A stretch of DNA of 64,000 nucleotides from Lodderomyces elongisporus (Eukaryota > Ascomycota > Pichiomycetes > Serinales > Debaryomycetaceae): assembly GCF_030384665.1 (NCBI RefSeq), contig NC_083676.1:496001-560000 (forward strand). Direction: 5' to 3'. Of this stretch, positions 1-9,652 are shown one piece after another (within the stretch, counting starts at the first letter, position 1; each line of letters begins with the position of its first letter). The notes beneath the pieces were generated by a model, which saw only the letters and a program-made list of their open reading frames with translations, did no database searches and was not told the DNA's origin. The translations under genes and the position numbers were made by a program.

Positions 1-1
1 A

Positions 2-1171
2 ACACACAAGATTGAGACTCTAGGATATATCTCTCCACCAAATATATTATCTCGATGTTCAACTAGTCAATTAATCACATTAGCTGGTGCTGCTTCGGGT
101 TTCTTTGCCGGTGTTGTGGTTTGCCCGTTAGATGTTATTAAAACCAAAATTCAAGCACGAGGAGGAGCCGAGGGAAGTAGAACCGGAAGAGTAAAAGGAG
201 AAAAAGGATTCAAAGCAATGGGGTTTCTTGAAACATTAAAGTCAACACTACGTCATGAGGGTGTGAGGGGGCTTTATCGTGGGTTAGTTCCCATTACTAT
301 AGGCTATTTACCAACATGGACGATTTATTTCACAGTTTACGAGAAAGCCAAGAACTTTTATCCAAACTTCTTATCGTCACATTGGGGTTTCCATAGCTCA
401 TCGTTGAACCATTTCTGTGCAGCGGTCACAGCTGGAATGGCGAGCTCAATAGCAGTAAACCCAATCTGGGTGGTCAAAACACGTTTAATGGTGCAAACAA
501 ATAAACCATCGACATCCCCCAATGATGTTCAATACAAGGGGACAATCGATGCCTTTAGGAAGATGTATCGAGAAGAGGGTATAAGAGTGTTTTACAGCGG
601 GTTAATCCCCTCGTTATTTGGACTACTCCATGTCGGTATACATTTTCCAGTTTACGAGAGATTGAAAACTTTGTTGCATTGTAATACTATTGATCAACAA
701 CATGAAACACCACATTTGCTATGGCGACTTATAGCAGCCTCCTCGATTTCCAAGATGTTTGCCAGCACAATAACATACCCACATGAAATTCTTCGAACTA
801 GATTACAAATTAGGCATAATGCAGAGAAAGATGGGAATGGAGACGGGACAAAACTGCTGAGAAGTAGTAGTAGTAGTAGTGGCGGTAGTAGTACTACTAG
901 TAGTCGTCGTCGTACTAGCAACCCAAAGTCGCTGTCAAAATTGTTATCAACAGTGAAAAATACACCAACAAGTCAATGTTCAAACAAGCCGTCGTTGTTG
1001 AAAGTGATATCTAATATATATCACCGAGAGGGACTTCGAGGTTTTTATGCTGGTTATTTTACAAACTTGTTGCGAACAGTTCCTGCTAGTGCTGTGACAT
1101 TGGTCAGTTTTGAATACTTCAAGACGTATTTATTAGATATAAGTGGAAAAAGCGGTAAGTTGACCAATTGA
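2..1171 (+). CDS. YIA6: Mitochondrial NAD+ carrier, YIA6/YEA6-like (5' truncated)
   Basis: Mitochondrial carrier family (SLC25) protein of the inner membrane, predicted to import NAD+ (or pyrimidine nucleotides) into the matrix. The frame is open to the left edge, so the N-terminus is missing. The three carrier repeats are visible: PLDVIKTK near 122-145, NPIWVVKTRL near 459-488 and a third-repeat PHEILRTRLQ near 781-810. The second half of repeat 1 reads GLVPITIGYLPTW, as in the Yia6 type. Between the two helices of the third repeat lies an insertion of about 60 residues, rich in Ser, Arg and Thr (about 835-985), absent from typical carriers; its CTG codons should read Ser. S. cerevisiae YIA6 (YIL006W) is next to EPS1, as here. 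The Yia6/Yea6 assignment is by motif and neighbour; exact substrate is inferred. Confidence 0.85.
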   Translation, partial: THKIETLGYISPPNILSRCSTSQLITLAGAASGFFAGVVVCPLDVIKTKIQARGGAEGSRTGRVKGEKGFKAMGFLETLKSTLRHEGVRGLYRGLVPITIGYLPTWTIYFTVYEKAKNFYPNFLSSHWGFHSSSLNHFCAAVTAGMASSIAVNPIWVVKTRLMVQTNKPSTSPNDVQYKGTIDAFRKMYREEGIRVFYSGLIPSLFGLLHVGIHFPVYERLKTLLHCNTIDQQHETPHLLWRLIAASSISKMFASTITYPHEILRTRLQIRHNAEKDGNGDGTKLLRSSSSSSGGSSTTSSRRRTSNPKSLSKLLSTVKNTPTSQCSNKPSLLKVISNIYHREGLRGFYAGYFTNLLRTVPASAVTLVSFEYFKTYLLDISGKSGKLTN

Positions 1172-1454
1172 TGCAGAGGCATCATCTATTTAGAATATTA
1201 TAGACTAATAAAAATAGTACAGCTTTACTAGTTGCAAGATGGTTAAAAAACAAACAAACAAAAAACAAACAAACGGAGGTAGTCAATATTTTCTATACAT
1301 TTTATTTTGACAAGTTTTATCTTTCGATGGTTCTTTTTAAACGATTCTATATTAATAGCTTAGAAGTGTTTCTTTGTTTCTTTGTTTTTATTTTCTTTTC
1401 TATTAAAAAAAGGGTTTAAAACGACCTTGCTTGGCCCAAACTATGACAACTATC

Positions 1455-1501
<47 letters not shown>

Positions 1502-1800
1502 ATTTCTAAACATTGATATATACAAAGATGTTGGCAATTCTTATGAGGGCATGCAAAAGTCGTCTGACAATATTCAGATGAAAAATGGAGAATAACTCTA
1601 GTATTTTCCACTCTAAGTAAAAAGCCAAAGAGCAAAAAAAAATAAAAAAAATAAAAAAAATAAAGGGATTCAGAGGAAAAGAACTTCTCCACTATTACTG
1701 TTAAAAAGTGAAATCGCCGCACCGTGGATATTTAATTGAATTTTTAATTCTCTACTCCATCAGTTTCTAGCAGCTTTTCATTCTTGAGTTATAAAACACA
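1172..1800. other. Intergenic, carrier 3' end to EPS1 promoter
   Basis: No gene seen. Holds a run of TA dinucleotides (about 1457-1502), several A-rich tracts (1638-1665) and the EPS1 5' leader. A 90-residue reading frame antisense here is only the TA and A-rich repeat. Confidence 0.6.
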
Positions 1801-4194
1801 ATGAAGTTGCTTTACATATATCTACTAATAGGATTAGCATGTGTCGTAGCTGCAAATGCACCAGAGAAACTAAATTTGCTCAACTCGCCAGGTTCACAAC
1901 TCCAAGAAGCACCATCTGTGCGGAATGAACCTCAACAAGACACCATAAACAAGAATGCAGGTGTGGCTGGACAGGACAAGACGAATCAGGTTAATCAGGA
2001 TAACCAGAATAATCAGGGTGATCAAGGAAATGAAAATCTAGAAGGAAAAGAAGTTGTTAACAAGAAGGATGAGCTTGATACCTCCAATATTGAAGAACTA
2101 GAACTACCACCCACCTTGTCTACGGAAGAATTTGACAAACTCACTGGCAAGCAACTAGTGCTTGTGGAATTTTATTCACCCTATTGTCATCATTGTAAGG
2201 ATTTTTTTCCCAAATGGAAAGAAGCGTATCAAACGTTTAAAAGGAAATACCCTCAGCTTAGCATCGATATGAGGCAAGTTAACTGTGTTGAAAATGGTGA
2301 TTTGTGTGAGCGTGAAATGATTGAGTTTTACCCCAACATGTTGTTGTATGCTCCCGTATTGGATAAAGATGGTTTGCCTACAGGAAGATCCAAAAACATT
2401 GATTCTTTTCCTAGACATTTACCCAAGACAGCAGAGAATGTTGTCAAGTATTTACAAGAGTCTGTTGCAGAATACGATGAAGGTGCAGGCAACTTACCAA
2501 GTCAATCACGAGCATACACATTGGATGAGATGTTTAAAGCAATTAGTGGAGAAATTGATAGACCAGTATTTGTTTCTTTTTGGCAAGCAAACAAGAAGCA
2601 GTGGGATAGTGTGGAATTGGGAGGCAAGATGAAATTTAGTGGTGGGTGTGCTGATTGTTTACATACCAAGCAAGTTTGGGACAAGTTGAGTAACAAGATT
2701 ATGTCCATTGCTGATTCAGCTCATATAATGTGTCAAGATTTGCCCGAGCTTTGTAATAAGTTGGAGTTGGACTCTTTCAAGAATGGAAAGACATCACGTG
2801 CCCAATTTATCATGTTTTTACCTAAAGACAAGGGAACTATTAGATTTGATTATGATAGCCGTGTTGATGTTGATGTGATGAAATGGTGGGCATCCAAATT
2901 GATTGAAAATAGTGCATACCAGTTGGCTTCTGCAAGAGATGTTACTGAAGTTATGGAGTATACGAAGGTATTGAGCCACCAGCCGATTGCACAAATGTAT
3001 CCATTAAAGAGCAAAGTGACGGTGTTGTTCTACTACGACATTGATACAGTAACGCCTGAAGATAAGGCGGTTCTTCCACATATGCTTCGAACTTTGCAAA
3101 AATCTCCGTTCAATATTCAATTGTACCAAGGCAAACATAAACGGATTGAAGAGAATTTGCAAACAATGGGTGAGAATTTGATTAACTACATCAATTATGA
3201 CGAGAATGACAAGTACGAATACGACAAGGCATTGCAAATTGCCACCACAATTACTGGTAAGCCAACTATTATCGTGTTCAAAGACAATTCGTTGGTGCCA
3301 TCAATTTTTCAGTCTTTTGCCGTTGAAGATATGAGAATATATAAAAATATTGAAAAGTTTCTTGAAACGGCACAGTATCCATTTTATGGTGAATTGAAGC
3401 CGGAGTTAGTTTCCACTTATTTTTTCCAAAACAAAAAGCAAAAACAGAAACAGAAACAGAAACAGGATGGTGGCGAAGAGGAGAAGAAGGACATTTCTAA
3501 AGATGATAAAGTTGTTGTTGTTGTTTTTGTTGATCTTGAGAATTTGAAGCAAACTGATGAGCAATTGTATAAGCTTTCTTTGATCGCCCACGAGTACAAC
3601 TTTCTCAAGAGAAAGTACTATTTTAATAAAGTTTTAGAGCAGAGGAAGGATAAGGAGGAAGTTGTTGAAAAGTTGAAAGCGCAAAATGCCGAAACCGATA
3701 AGATCCTACTTGCAATGAGAGAAGAAGTGCCTCATCTTTGGGGTAATGATGATGTGTTGTTTACCTTTATTGACAAGCCCAAGGCAAAGCAATACAAGTA
3801 TATTAAAGGGTGGAAAGTGAACCCAGATCAATATGAAGTGGGAGACGCTGTTGTAATTAGCAGAGATTGTCGATATGTTTGGAACAAAGACTTGCAAGGT
3901 GCAGCTTTAAAGAATGAACCTAAACAACTCAAGCAGGTATTAATGTCGCTATTGACCAAAGATGGGCAATTACTGCATGGAGGCATGGGTAGTTCCTTGG
4001 TGGGAAAAGCATTCTCATTCCTCAACCATGTTTCCAGTATCGGTTTCCTTGGCTATATTCTTTTAATAATTGTTTCTTACTTCCTCAGCAATTACATTAT
4101 AAAAATAGTCAAGAAGCGCAGGTATAGAGCCCAGGGTCTTATTGGGGTCAACAACGGCAATAACAACCACAGTTTTCTTCCGAAAAAGGACTAG
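1801..4194 (+). CDS. EPS1: ER membrane protein disulfide isomerase family member Eps1
   Basis: PDI-family membrane protein of the ER, in yeast needed for ER quality control of membrane cargo such as Pma1. Residues 1-20 form a signal peptide, which supports this ATG. An N/Q-rich stretch (about 50-90) precedes a thioredoxin domain with the active site CHHC at residues 129-132 in YSPYCHHCK. A second CXXC, CADC, is at 283-286. A lysine/glutamine run near residue 545 (3436-3465) is low complexity. A transmembrane segment near residue 745 is followed by a basic KKRR cluster, giving a type I topology. At 797 residues it is longer than S. cerevisiae Eps1 (about 700), mainly through the low-complexity parts. 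In S. cerevisiae EPS1 (YIL005W) also follows YIA6. Confidence 0.88.
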   Translation: MKLLYIYLLIGLACVVAANAPEKLNLLNSPGSQLQEAPSVRNEPQQDTINKNAGVAGQDKTNQVNQDNQNNQGDQGNENLEGKEVVNKKDELDTSNIEELELPPTLSTEEFDKLTGKQLVLVEFYSPYCHHCKDFFPKWKEAYQTFKRKYPQLSIDMRQVNCVENGDLCEREMIEFYPNMLLYAPVLDKDGLPTGRSKNIDSFPRHLPKTAENVVKYLQESVAEYDEGAGNLPSQSRAYTLDEMFKAISGEIDRPVFVSFWQANKKQWDSVELGGKMKFSGGCADCLHTKQVWDKLSNKIMSIADSAHIMCQDLPELCNKLELDSFKNGKTSRAQFIMFLPKDKGTIRFDYDSRVDVDVMKWWASKLIENSAYQLASARDVTEVMEYTKVLSHQPIAQMYPLKSKVTVLFYYDIDTVTPEDKAVLPHMLRTLQKSPFNIQLYQGKHKRIEENLQTMGENLINYINYDENDKYEYDKALQIATTITGKPTIIVFKDNSLVPSIFQSFAVEDMRIYKNIEKFLETAQYPFYGELKPELVSTYFFQNKKQKQKQKQKQDGGEEEKKDISKDDKVVVVVFVDLENLKQTDEQLYKLSLIAHEYNFLKRKYYFNKVLEQRKDKEEVVEKLKAQNAETDKILLAMREEVPHLWGNDDVLFTFIDKPKAKQYKYIKGWKVNPDQYEVGDAVVISRDCRYVWNKDLQGAALKNEPKQLKQVLMSLLTKDGQLLHGGMGSSLVGKAFSFLNHVSSIGFLGYILLIIVSYFLSNYIIKIVKKRRYRAQGLIGVNNGNNNHSFLPKKD

Positions 4195-5019
4195 TAACTA
4201 GCAGATGTGTATAGATGTTAATTATATGATTTGTCAACCTTTAACCAAAAAAAAAACAAAAAAAAAACTGAAAAGAACAGGAAGGAAATTAGATGGCCAT
4301 GCAACTAGATTTGACATATAATTAGGTAGCGGAGTGGGTGCGGAGAGAGTGAAAGATAAAAAGAGATGAAGAAGTCTAAAGAGATGAAGAGATTTCGAGG
4401 TGTGAATCGGTGTGAGGTGTGGTGTGTGGGATGCGATATTGTTTGACGCGGATGGAAATTTCGTTAATGATGAAGACGTGTTTTCGACTAATATGCTTGC
4501 ATCATTTTTCTTGCATTCTCTTTATCTTTCCCCCAATATTTTGTTTATAAAGCTCCCCCCACTTAGTCCTCCACTTAGTCCTTCACTTAGTCCCCCAACG
4601 AACGATAACATTATTGGAAATGAACGAGAAAGCTGTGGTCAATTTTTTTTTTCTTTTTTTTTTTTTGGCGTTATTTTTTGTAGGACGAGGTACAAAAGTA
4701 AATTAAAAAAATAAAAACAATTATAAATACATCGAGCGGAATAGAGCCACGCGTGGTGATGGTTAATTTTTTTTTTTTTCTCTTTTCAATATTTTTTTTT
4801 TTCTTTATTTCCACGTCCCACCACCCCCCCACTCGTGCTCGAGACCAGTGTTGACGTGTGTATATTGTTGTTTTTTCTTCAATTCTTTCCATTTATTCTT
4901 CTCTTTTATATTTATTATAATCTTTCTTTCTTTTCATTTCTTTTTTCAGATTTGAACACTCTTGTTGCAATTCTGTTTTCCCGATTGATAACAGGAAAAA
5001 TAAATTACTATAACCAGCA
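4195..5019. other. Intergenic, EPS1 3' end to PMI1 promoter
   Basis: No gene recognised; short frames here are T-rich or simple sequence. Contains A-runs just after EPS1 (4247-4268), three near-copies of CACTTAGTCC (4559-4596), and long T tracts (4640-4668, 4768-4802). Confidence 0.55.
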
Positions 5020-6333
5020 ATGTCAGACAAGTTATTCAGACTTCAGTGCGGATACCAAAATTACGATTGGGGAAAGATTGGATCTTCTTCAGCAGTTGCT
5101 CAATTTGCCAAGAACTCTGATCCTTCGATTGAGATAGATGAGAGCAAGCCGTATGCCGAGTTATGGATGGGTACTCATCCAAGTGTTCCTTCACAGGCTA
5201 TTGGATTCAACAAGACCTTGCGTGAATTAATCACCGAAGAGCCCAAAAATTTATTGGGTGATGCCGTGATTCAAAAGTTTGGCTCTTCAAAAGAGTTACC
5301 ATTTTTGTTCAAGGTCTTGAGTATTGAAAAAGTGTTATCTATTCAAGCTCATCCAGATAAGAAGCTTGGTGCTCAATTGCATGCTCAAGACCCCAAAAAC
5401 TACCCCGATGACAATCACAAACCGGAAATGGCTATTGCGGTTACTGACTTTGAAGGCTTTTGTGGATTCAAACCAGTTGAGCAGATTTTGGAAACTTTAC
5501 AAACGGTCTCTCAGTTGAGAAACATAATTGGTGAAGAGATTAGCGAGGAGTTTGCAAAGGGAATCAAGTGCAACGCTACAACAGGCACAGAAGAGGACAA
5601 GACCAATAGAGAATTGATACAGAAGGTATTTAGCAAATTGATGAATACTGATGACAGTACAATCAACGAAGCTGCGCAGAGTCTAGTCAAGGCAAGTCAA
5701 GAGCAACCAGAGATTTTTGCCAAGCTCGATGCCAGATTACCAGAACTTATCCAACGAATGAACAAACAATTTCCCAACGATATCGGATTATTCTGCGGAT
5801 GTCTCTTGTTGAACCACGTCAATTTGAATAAAGGTGAAGCCATGTTCCTTCAAGCCAAAGATCCTCACGCATACATCTGTGGTGACATTATCGAATGTAT
5901 GGCTGCCTCAGATAACGTTGTGCGTGCAGGATTCACTCCGAAATTCAAAGACGTTAAAAACTTGGTTGAGATGTTGACGTATGCAAGTGAACCAGTTGAA
6001 AAACAAAAGATGACTCCTAAACCTTTTGCCAAGTCCCATGGTGATGCAAAGACATCAAGCTTGTACGATCCACCAATTGAAGAATTCTCTGTCTTGCAAA
6101 CCGTATTCGACAAAACTGGTGGTAAACAGACTTTTGATGCCTTTGATGGTCCTTCCATAATCATCGCTACCAATGGTTCAGGTACTATTCAAATAACCGG
6201 CGATGACTCGACAAAACAAAGCGTTGAAACCGGATACGTTTACTTTGTGGCTCCCAACACAGCAGTTGAGTTGACTGCATCCGATCTGCAAAAAGATGGG
6301 CTCACCACTTACAGGGCATTTGTCGAAGTTTAA
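5020..6333 (+). CDS. PMI1: Mannose-6-phosphate isomerase
   Basis: Zinc-dependent cytosolic enzyme interconverting fructose-6-phosphate and mannose-6-phosphate; it feeds GDP-mannose for protein mannosylation, GPI anchors and the mannoprotein wall. The whole type I PMI fold is present (437 residues, close to the 429-441 of yeast enzymes). Expected zinc ligands are visible: Gln109 and His111 in SIQAHPDK, Glu136 in DNHKPEMA, and His283 in DPHAYICG; the catalytic arginine of the family corresponds to Arg302 in NVVRAG. The start MSDKLFRLQCGYQNYDWG is the normal N-terminus. In S. cerevisiae PMI40 (YER003C) is next to NOP16; here SGN1 lies between them. Confidence 0.96.
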   Translation: MSDKLFRLQCGYQNYDWGKIGSSSAVAQFAKNSDPSIEIDESKPYAELWMGTHPSVPSQAIGFNKTLRELITEEPKNLLGDAVIQKFGSSKELPFLFKVLSIEKVLSIQAHPDKKLGAQLHAQDPKNYPDDNHKPEMAIAVTDFEGFCGFKPVEQILETLQTVSQLRNIIGEEISEEFAKGIKCNATTGTEEDKTNRELIQKVFSKLMNTDDSTINEAAQSLVKASQEQPEIFAKLDARLPELIQRMNKQFPNDIGLFCGCLLLNHVNLNKGEAMFLQAKDPHAYICGDIIECMAASDNVVRAGFTPKFKDVKNLVEMLTYASEPVEKQKMTPKPFAKSHGDAKTSSLYDPPIEEFSVLQTVFDKTGGKQTFDAFDGPSIIIATNGSGTIQITGDDSTKQSVETGYVYFVAPNTAVELTASDLQKDGLTTYRAFVEV

Positions 6334-7296
6334 GAAACTCATGGCGTATTGCAGATAGATTTTTTTATTTATATAAACGAATGTATATACATATATATAT
6401 ATATATATGTATATATATATGTATATATATATGTATATGTATAAATATATTTTCTTCTCACCATTTTTATTTTAGTTTTTTTTAAGACTATTTCTAACAT
6501 AATAAAAACTGAAAATAGATTTGGACAACTAATTCTCAAAAATGATTTATCAATCTACAATATCTCTTTGTGGCTGGATCCTACCATGTCATTACTAAGA
6601 TATTTGCATGTTGTCCTTGACACAGGCAAAGTTGGAAGGTGAACATCAAGGTTGAATATTTATTCGAAGAATATAAAGACAGAAAACGACAACAAACAGG
6701 GAAGAAAAAAACAGAAGAGAAAGTTGATTACGTAATCACATATTTACTGACAAAGTCATGATCTAAATTACTAATTTACAGAGCACGACAACCACTAGCA
6801 CCCCCCCTTTCCATTTTCCATTTTCCATTTTCCATTTCCCATTTCTCTATCCTTTTCCCTTTTTCTTTTTCTTTTTCCTAACATTTATCTTTTGTTTTCT
6901 TTTTTCCAATTTTCTCTTTCAAGGTTCATAGTCTTTTGAGCTGAAGTAAAAGGTCAATTGAGGTTTATTTGCTATTTGAAGTTGCAATATCAATTAGTTT
7001 TTTCGATAGTCAATTTTTCAGATCAAAATTTTTGAAAAAGAAAAAAACAGATTCCATACCTCTCTCCTCTTTTCCTCCGAAAAAAAAAAAAAACAAACCC
7101 AGAAAACAAAAGTTATACAACTTACATTAGTTCTTTTTTGGGCCATCTAAATCGATAGGAAATTTTTTAAGAATAACCGAATCACGCAATTGGTTTATAG
7201 TGCAATATCAATCGTTGTATTTAATTCGGACTGAAAGTTTTTTAATAAAAGGATTTCAACAGTTTTGTCAGATTAATTGAAGTCATTGTTTTCATC
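6334..7296. other. Intergenic, PMI1 3' end to SGN1 promoter
   Basis: No gene seen. TA-rich run at about 6385-6440 just past PMI1, tandem TTTCCA units at 6811-6843, and an A-run at 7079-7094. The rest is the SGN1-like gene's 5' region. Confidence 0.55.
6811..6843. repeat. TTTCCA short tandem repeat
   Basis: Four to five imperfect units of (T)TTTCCA in a pyrimidine-rich strand, upstream of the SGN1-like gene. Simple sequence; function unknown. Confidence 0.7.
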
Positions 7297-7971
7297 ATGT
7301 CGCAAGAGCAGCAATATCAACAGGATCAACAGGCGCAGCTGCAGCAACCGCAATTGCAACCGCAATTGCAACAGCAGCAATCTACGTTGGAGACCATTCA
7401 ACCAAGAAGTGACTCTTTTCAAAAACAATTTCAAAACGAAACAGAAGAGGAAAAGGCAGAAAGGTTGGCCAAACAAGAGGAAACTGACCTGCGTTCGGTG
7501 TATGTTGGTAATGTTGATTACCAGTCAACACCCGAGCAGATTGAAGAACTTTTCCATAAGGTTGGTATAGTTGAACGAGTAACTATTTTGTTTGATAAAT
7601 TCTCAGGTTTGCCCAAAGGATACGCATATGTCGAGTTCCAGACTCCAGAAAATGCCAAGAAGGCAGTCGAAGAGTTACACGGTGAGTCGTTTAGAGGAAG
7701 GGAATTGAGAGTTAGTGAGAAGAGAACAAACTTGCCTGGATTTAGGAAACGTGGTAATGGTTTTGGAAGAGGCAGCGGACGTGGTTTTGGAAGAGGAGGG
7801 CGTGGCGGCCGTGGACGAGGTGGCAGAGGTGGTAGAGGCGGTAGAGGCGGCCGGGGCGGTAGCTGGATTGGAAGAAACAGTACTGTTGTTGATGATACCA
7901 CTACAGGAAATGAGGATGGAAATGTACATGTTGTTGAAATTGGAGGTGCAGAAATTTATGAAGTCAATTGA
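7297..7971 (+). CDS. SGN1: Sgn1/Pab2-type RRM protein with RGG tail
   Basis: mRNA-binding protein of the nuclear poly(A)-binding (PABPN1/Pab2) family; S. cerevisiae Sgn1 is the counterpart. Residues 1-50 are Gln-rich, a short acidic, Lys-rich segment follows, and a single RRM spans about 66-143 with RNP2 VYVGNV and RNP1 KGYAYVEF. The family signature KRTNLPGF follows the RRM. Residues about 147-192 form an RGG box of some eight to ten RGG/GRG units, typical of arginine-methylated RNA binders. Residue 65 is CTG in D-CTG-RSVYVGN, where relatives have Ser or Ala, so it should be Ser. SGN1 (YIR001C) is the first gene right of CEN9 in S. cerevisiae. Confidence 0.85.
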   Translation: MSQEQQYQQDQQAQLQQPQLQPQLQQQQSTLETIQPRSDSFQKQFQNETEEEKAERLAKQEETDLRSVYVGNVDYQSTPEQIEELFHKVGIVERVTILFDKFSGLPKGYAYVEFQTPENAKKAVEELHGESFRGRELRVSEKRTNLPGFRKRGNGFGRGSGRGFGRGGRGGRGRGGRGGRGGRGGRGGSWIGRNSTVVDDTTTGNEDGNVHVVEIGGAEIYEVN

Positions 7972-8863
7972 AGAGGATGGTAGACAGAGTAGATGTGTTG
8001 ATACTATTTAGAGAGCAATTGCGGTTGCAGAACAGTAAAAAGAGCCATTTGTACAATAATTTTTATTTGCATCGTAGACCAGTTCAGTGGAATCATTCAA
8101 CAAGATATGTTTCACCCCTTATCTAGAGTATAATAAACTTAGTAAGGAAAGTAACATGGAAAAAAAGTGGAAAACAAAACAAACTAATGATGACGTTCAA
8201 AAGGTAGTCATACCTAAGATTTGGATAAAGACAAACTAGAGTGATGTACATGTTGTTTTCTTGACCCCTAAGCATTTTTTCTTTTTTGAGTGAAGAGGAA
8301 AATTTTATACACTTTGTAGATAAACAAAGAATCAACCAGGTACTGTCTAGTTGGCATTGCAGTACTAAAACAAGAAAAACACATTCAATTTCGGATCAAT
8401 AATTTATGGAAACAATCTGCGAATTCAAATGATCAAGAATTTAATTTCGTTTGCCTTATTTCACTATCCGTCGTTATTTACTGTATAACTTCCATCATCA
8501 ACTCCACTTACTATATTATTATTATCTTCACCTTCTTTTTCCCTTTCCCTCTTTGCTTTGTGACAAAATCTGTGTCATTTTCTTTATTGTCGTATACTAG
8601 AAAATCTGCGACATAAACGACATTGTGTTAGACAAGATTTAGACAAGATTTAGACAAGAGTGACACAAAAATGAGACTTAGTTGAAATTTTCATAGAACT
8701 TATGGACTATCTCATCTCTCTCACAGTTATATTGTTGATATTCACCACAACAAAATACAAGATAAAGCATAGCCAAACACGAATATCTACAAACATCACC
8801 CCACACCACCACTACCACCACCACCACCTCCTCCTCTGCAACGCACATATAATTAACTAGAAA
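7972..8863. other. Intergenic, SGN1 3' end to NOP16 promoter
   Basis: No gene recognised. The right part holds RRPE-like and PAC-like ribosome-biogenesis promoter motifs (8683-8716) and a CCA/CAC-rich leader (8800-8835). Confidence 0.55.
8683..8716. promoter_or_regulatory. RRPE-like plus PAC-like motifs upstream of NOP16
   Basis: TGAAATTTTCA at 8683-8693 resembles the RRPE element, and CTCATC at 8711-8716 is the reverse complement of the PAC core GATGAG. The pair lies 150-180 bp before NOP16, where ribosome-biogenesis genes of budding yeasts normally carry them. Motifs are short, so this is suggestive only. Confidence 0.45.
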
Positions 8864-9559
8864 ATGGTATCTGTTAGGAAAAGAAAGATGGCAAGGTCAT
8901 CTGTGAAGAAGAATACAAGAAGAAGAAAGGATAAACAACGTGATATCAACATTCATTCCAACCCTATCATTGCCAAGAACTGGGACAAGTCATTGACTCT
9001 AAAACAAAATTACAAAAGATTAGGTTTACGTTCCAAATTAGGAAATATTGCTGGTGGTGTAGAACAAAAAGTTGAAACCTTAACAGAGATTAGAAATAAA
9101 CGTAGGGCGAAACTGGAATTGCTGCTGCTGCTGCAGTCTGTATCGATCGAAGAGATTGAAGAGACTGAAGATCCATCAAGGATCCCCATAGGTGAGGCCA
9201 GGATCATTAGAGATCCGGAGACCAACGAGGTTTTGAGAGTTATTTACGGTACAATGAAAGTCGACGGAGATGATAATGACAATGTTTCCGATGCAGCAGA
9301 AGAAACAGAAGAGAGAGAAGGTCAAGGAGCCAACTCTGTGATCAAAGAGTTGGAAGAGTATGCGGCTAAACACGCTAAAGTGAGAAAAGAGAGACACATG
9401 TCTGATCGTGAAAGTGAGTGGGCAAAAGCGCTTTATGAGAAGTATGGTGATGATTATGAACGAATGAAGTGGGACAAGAAGTTGAATGTATACCAGCAAT
9501 CAGCAGGAGATTTAAAGAGGCGAATCACAAAATGGAAGAAAGCAAATAATATACAGTGA
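8864..9559 (+). CDS. NOP16: Ribosome biogenesis protein Nop16
   Basis: Nucleolar factor of 60S pre-ribosome assembly. The 231-residue length equals that of S. cerevisiae Nop16. Typical features are the basic N-terminus (VRKRKMARSSVKKNTRRRKDK), the AKNWDKSLTLKQNYKRLGL block at about 36-56, and the conserved C-terminal MKWDKKLNVYQQSAGDLKRRI with a final basic segment. Residues 83-93 carry five CTG codons including a run of four (9121-9132), so in a CUG-Ser yeast this is a Ser tract, not a Leu tract. It is convergent with CFD1, with 93 bp between the stops. Confidence 0.94.
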   Translation: MVSVRKRKMARSSVKKNTRRRKDKQRDINIHSNPIIAKNWDKSLTLKQNYKRLGLRSKLGNIAGGVEQKVETLTEIRNKRRAKLELLLLLQSVSIEEIEETEDPSRIPIGEARIIRDPETNEVLRVIYGTMKVDGDDNDNVSDAAEETEEREGQGANSVIKELEEYAAKHAKVRKERHMSDRESEWAKALYEKYGDDYERMKWDKKLNVYQQSAGDLKRRITKWKKANNIQ

Positions 9560-9652
9560 TAAAGGCTACTAGTTTCAGAATCAATTTCGTAAAATTTTAA
9601 TGAAATGTTTTGTATACTGTATATTGTATATTGTATATATTTGTTATACAGT

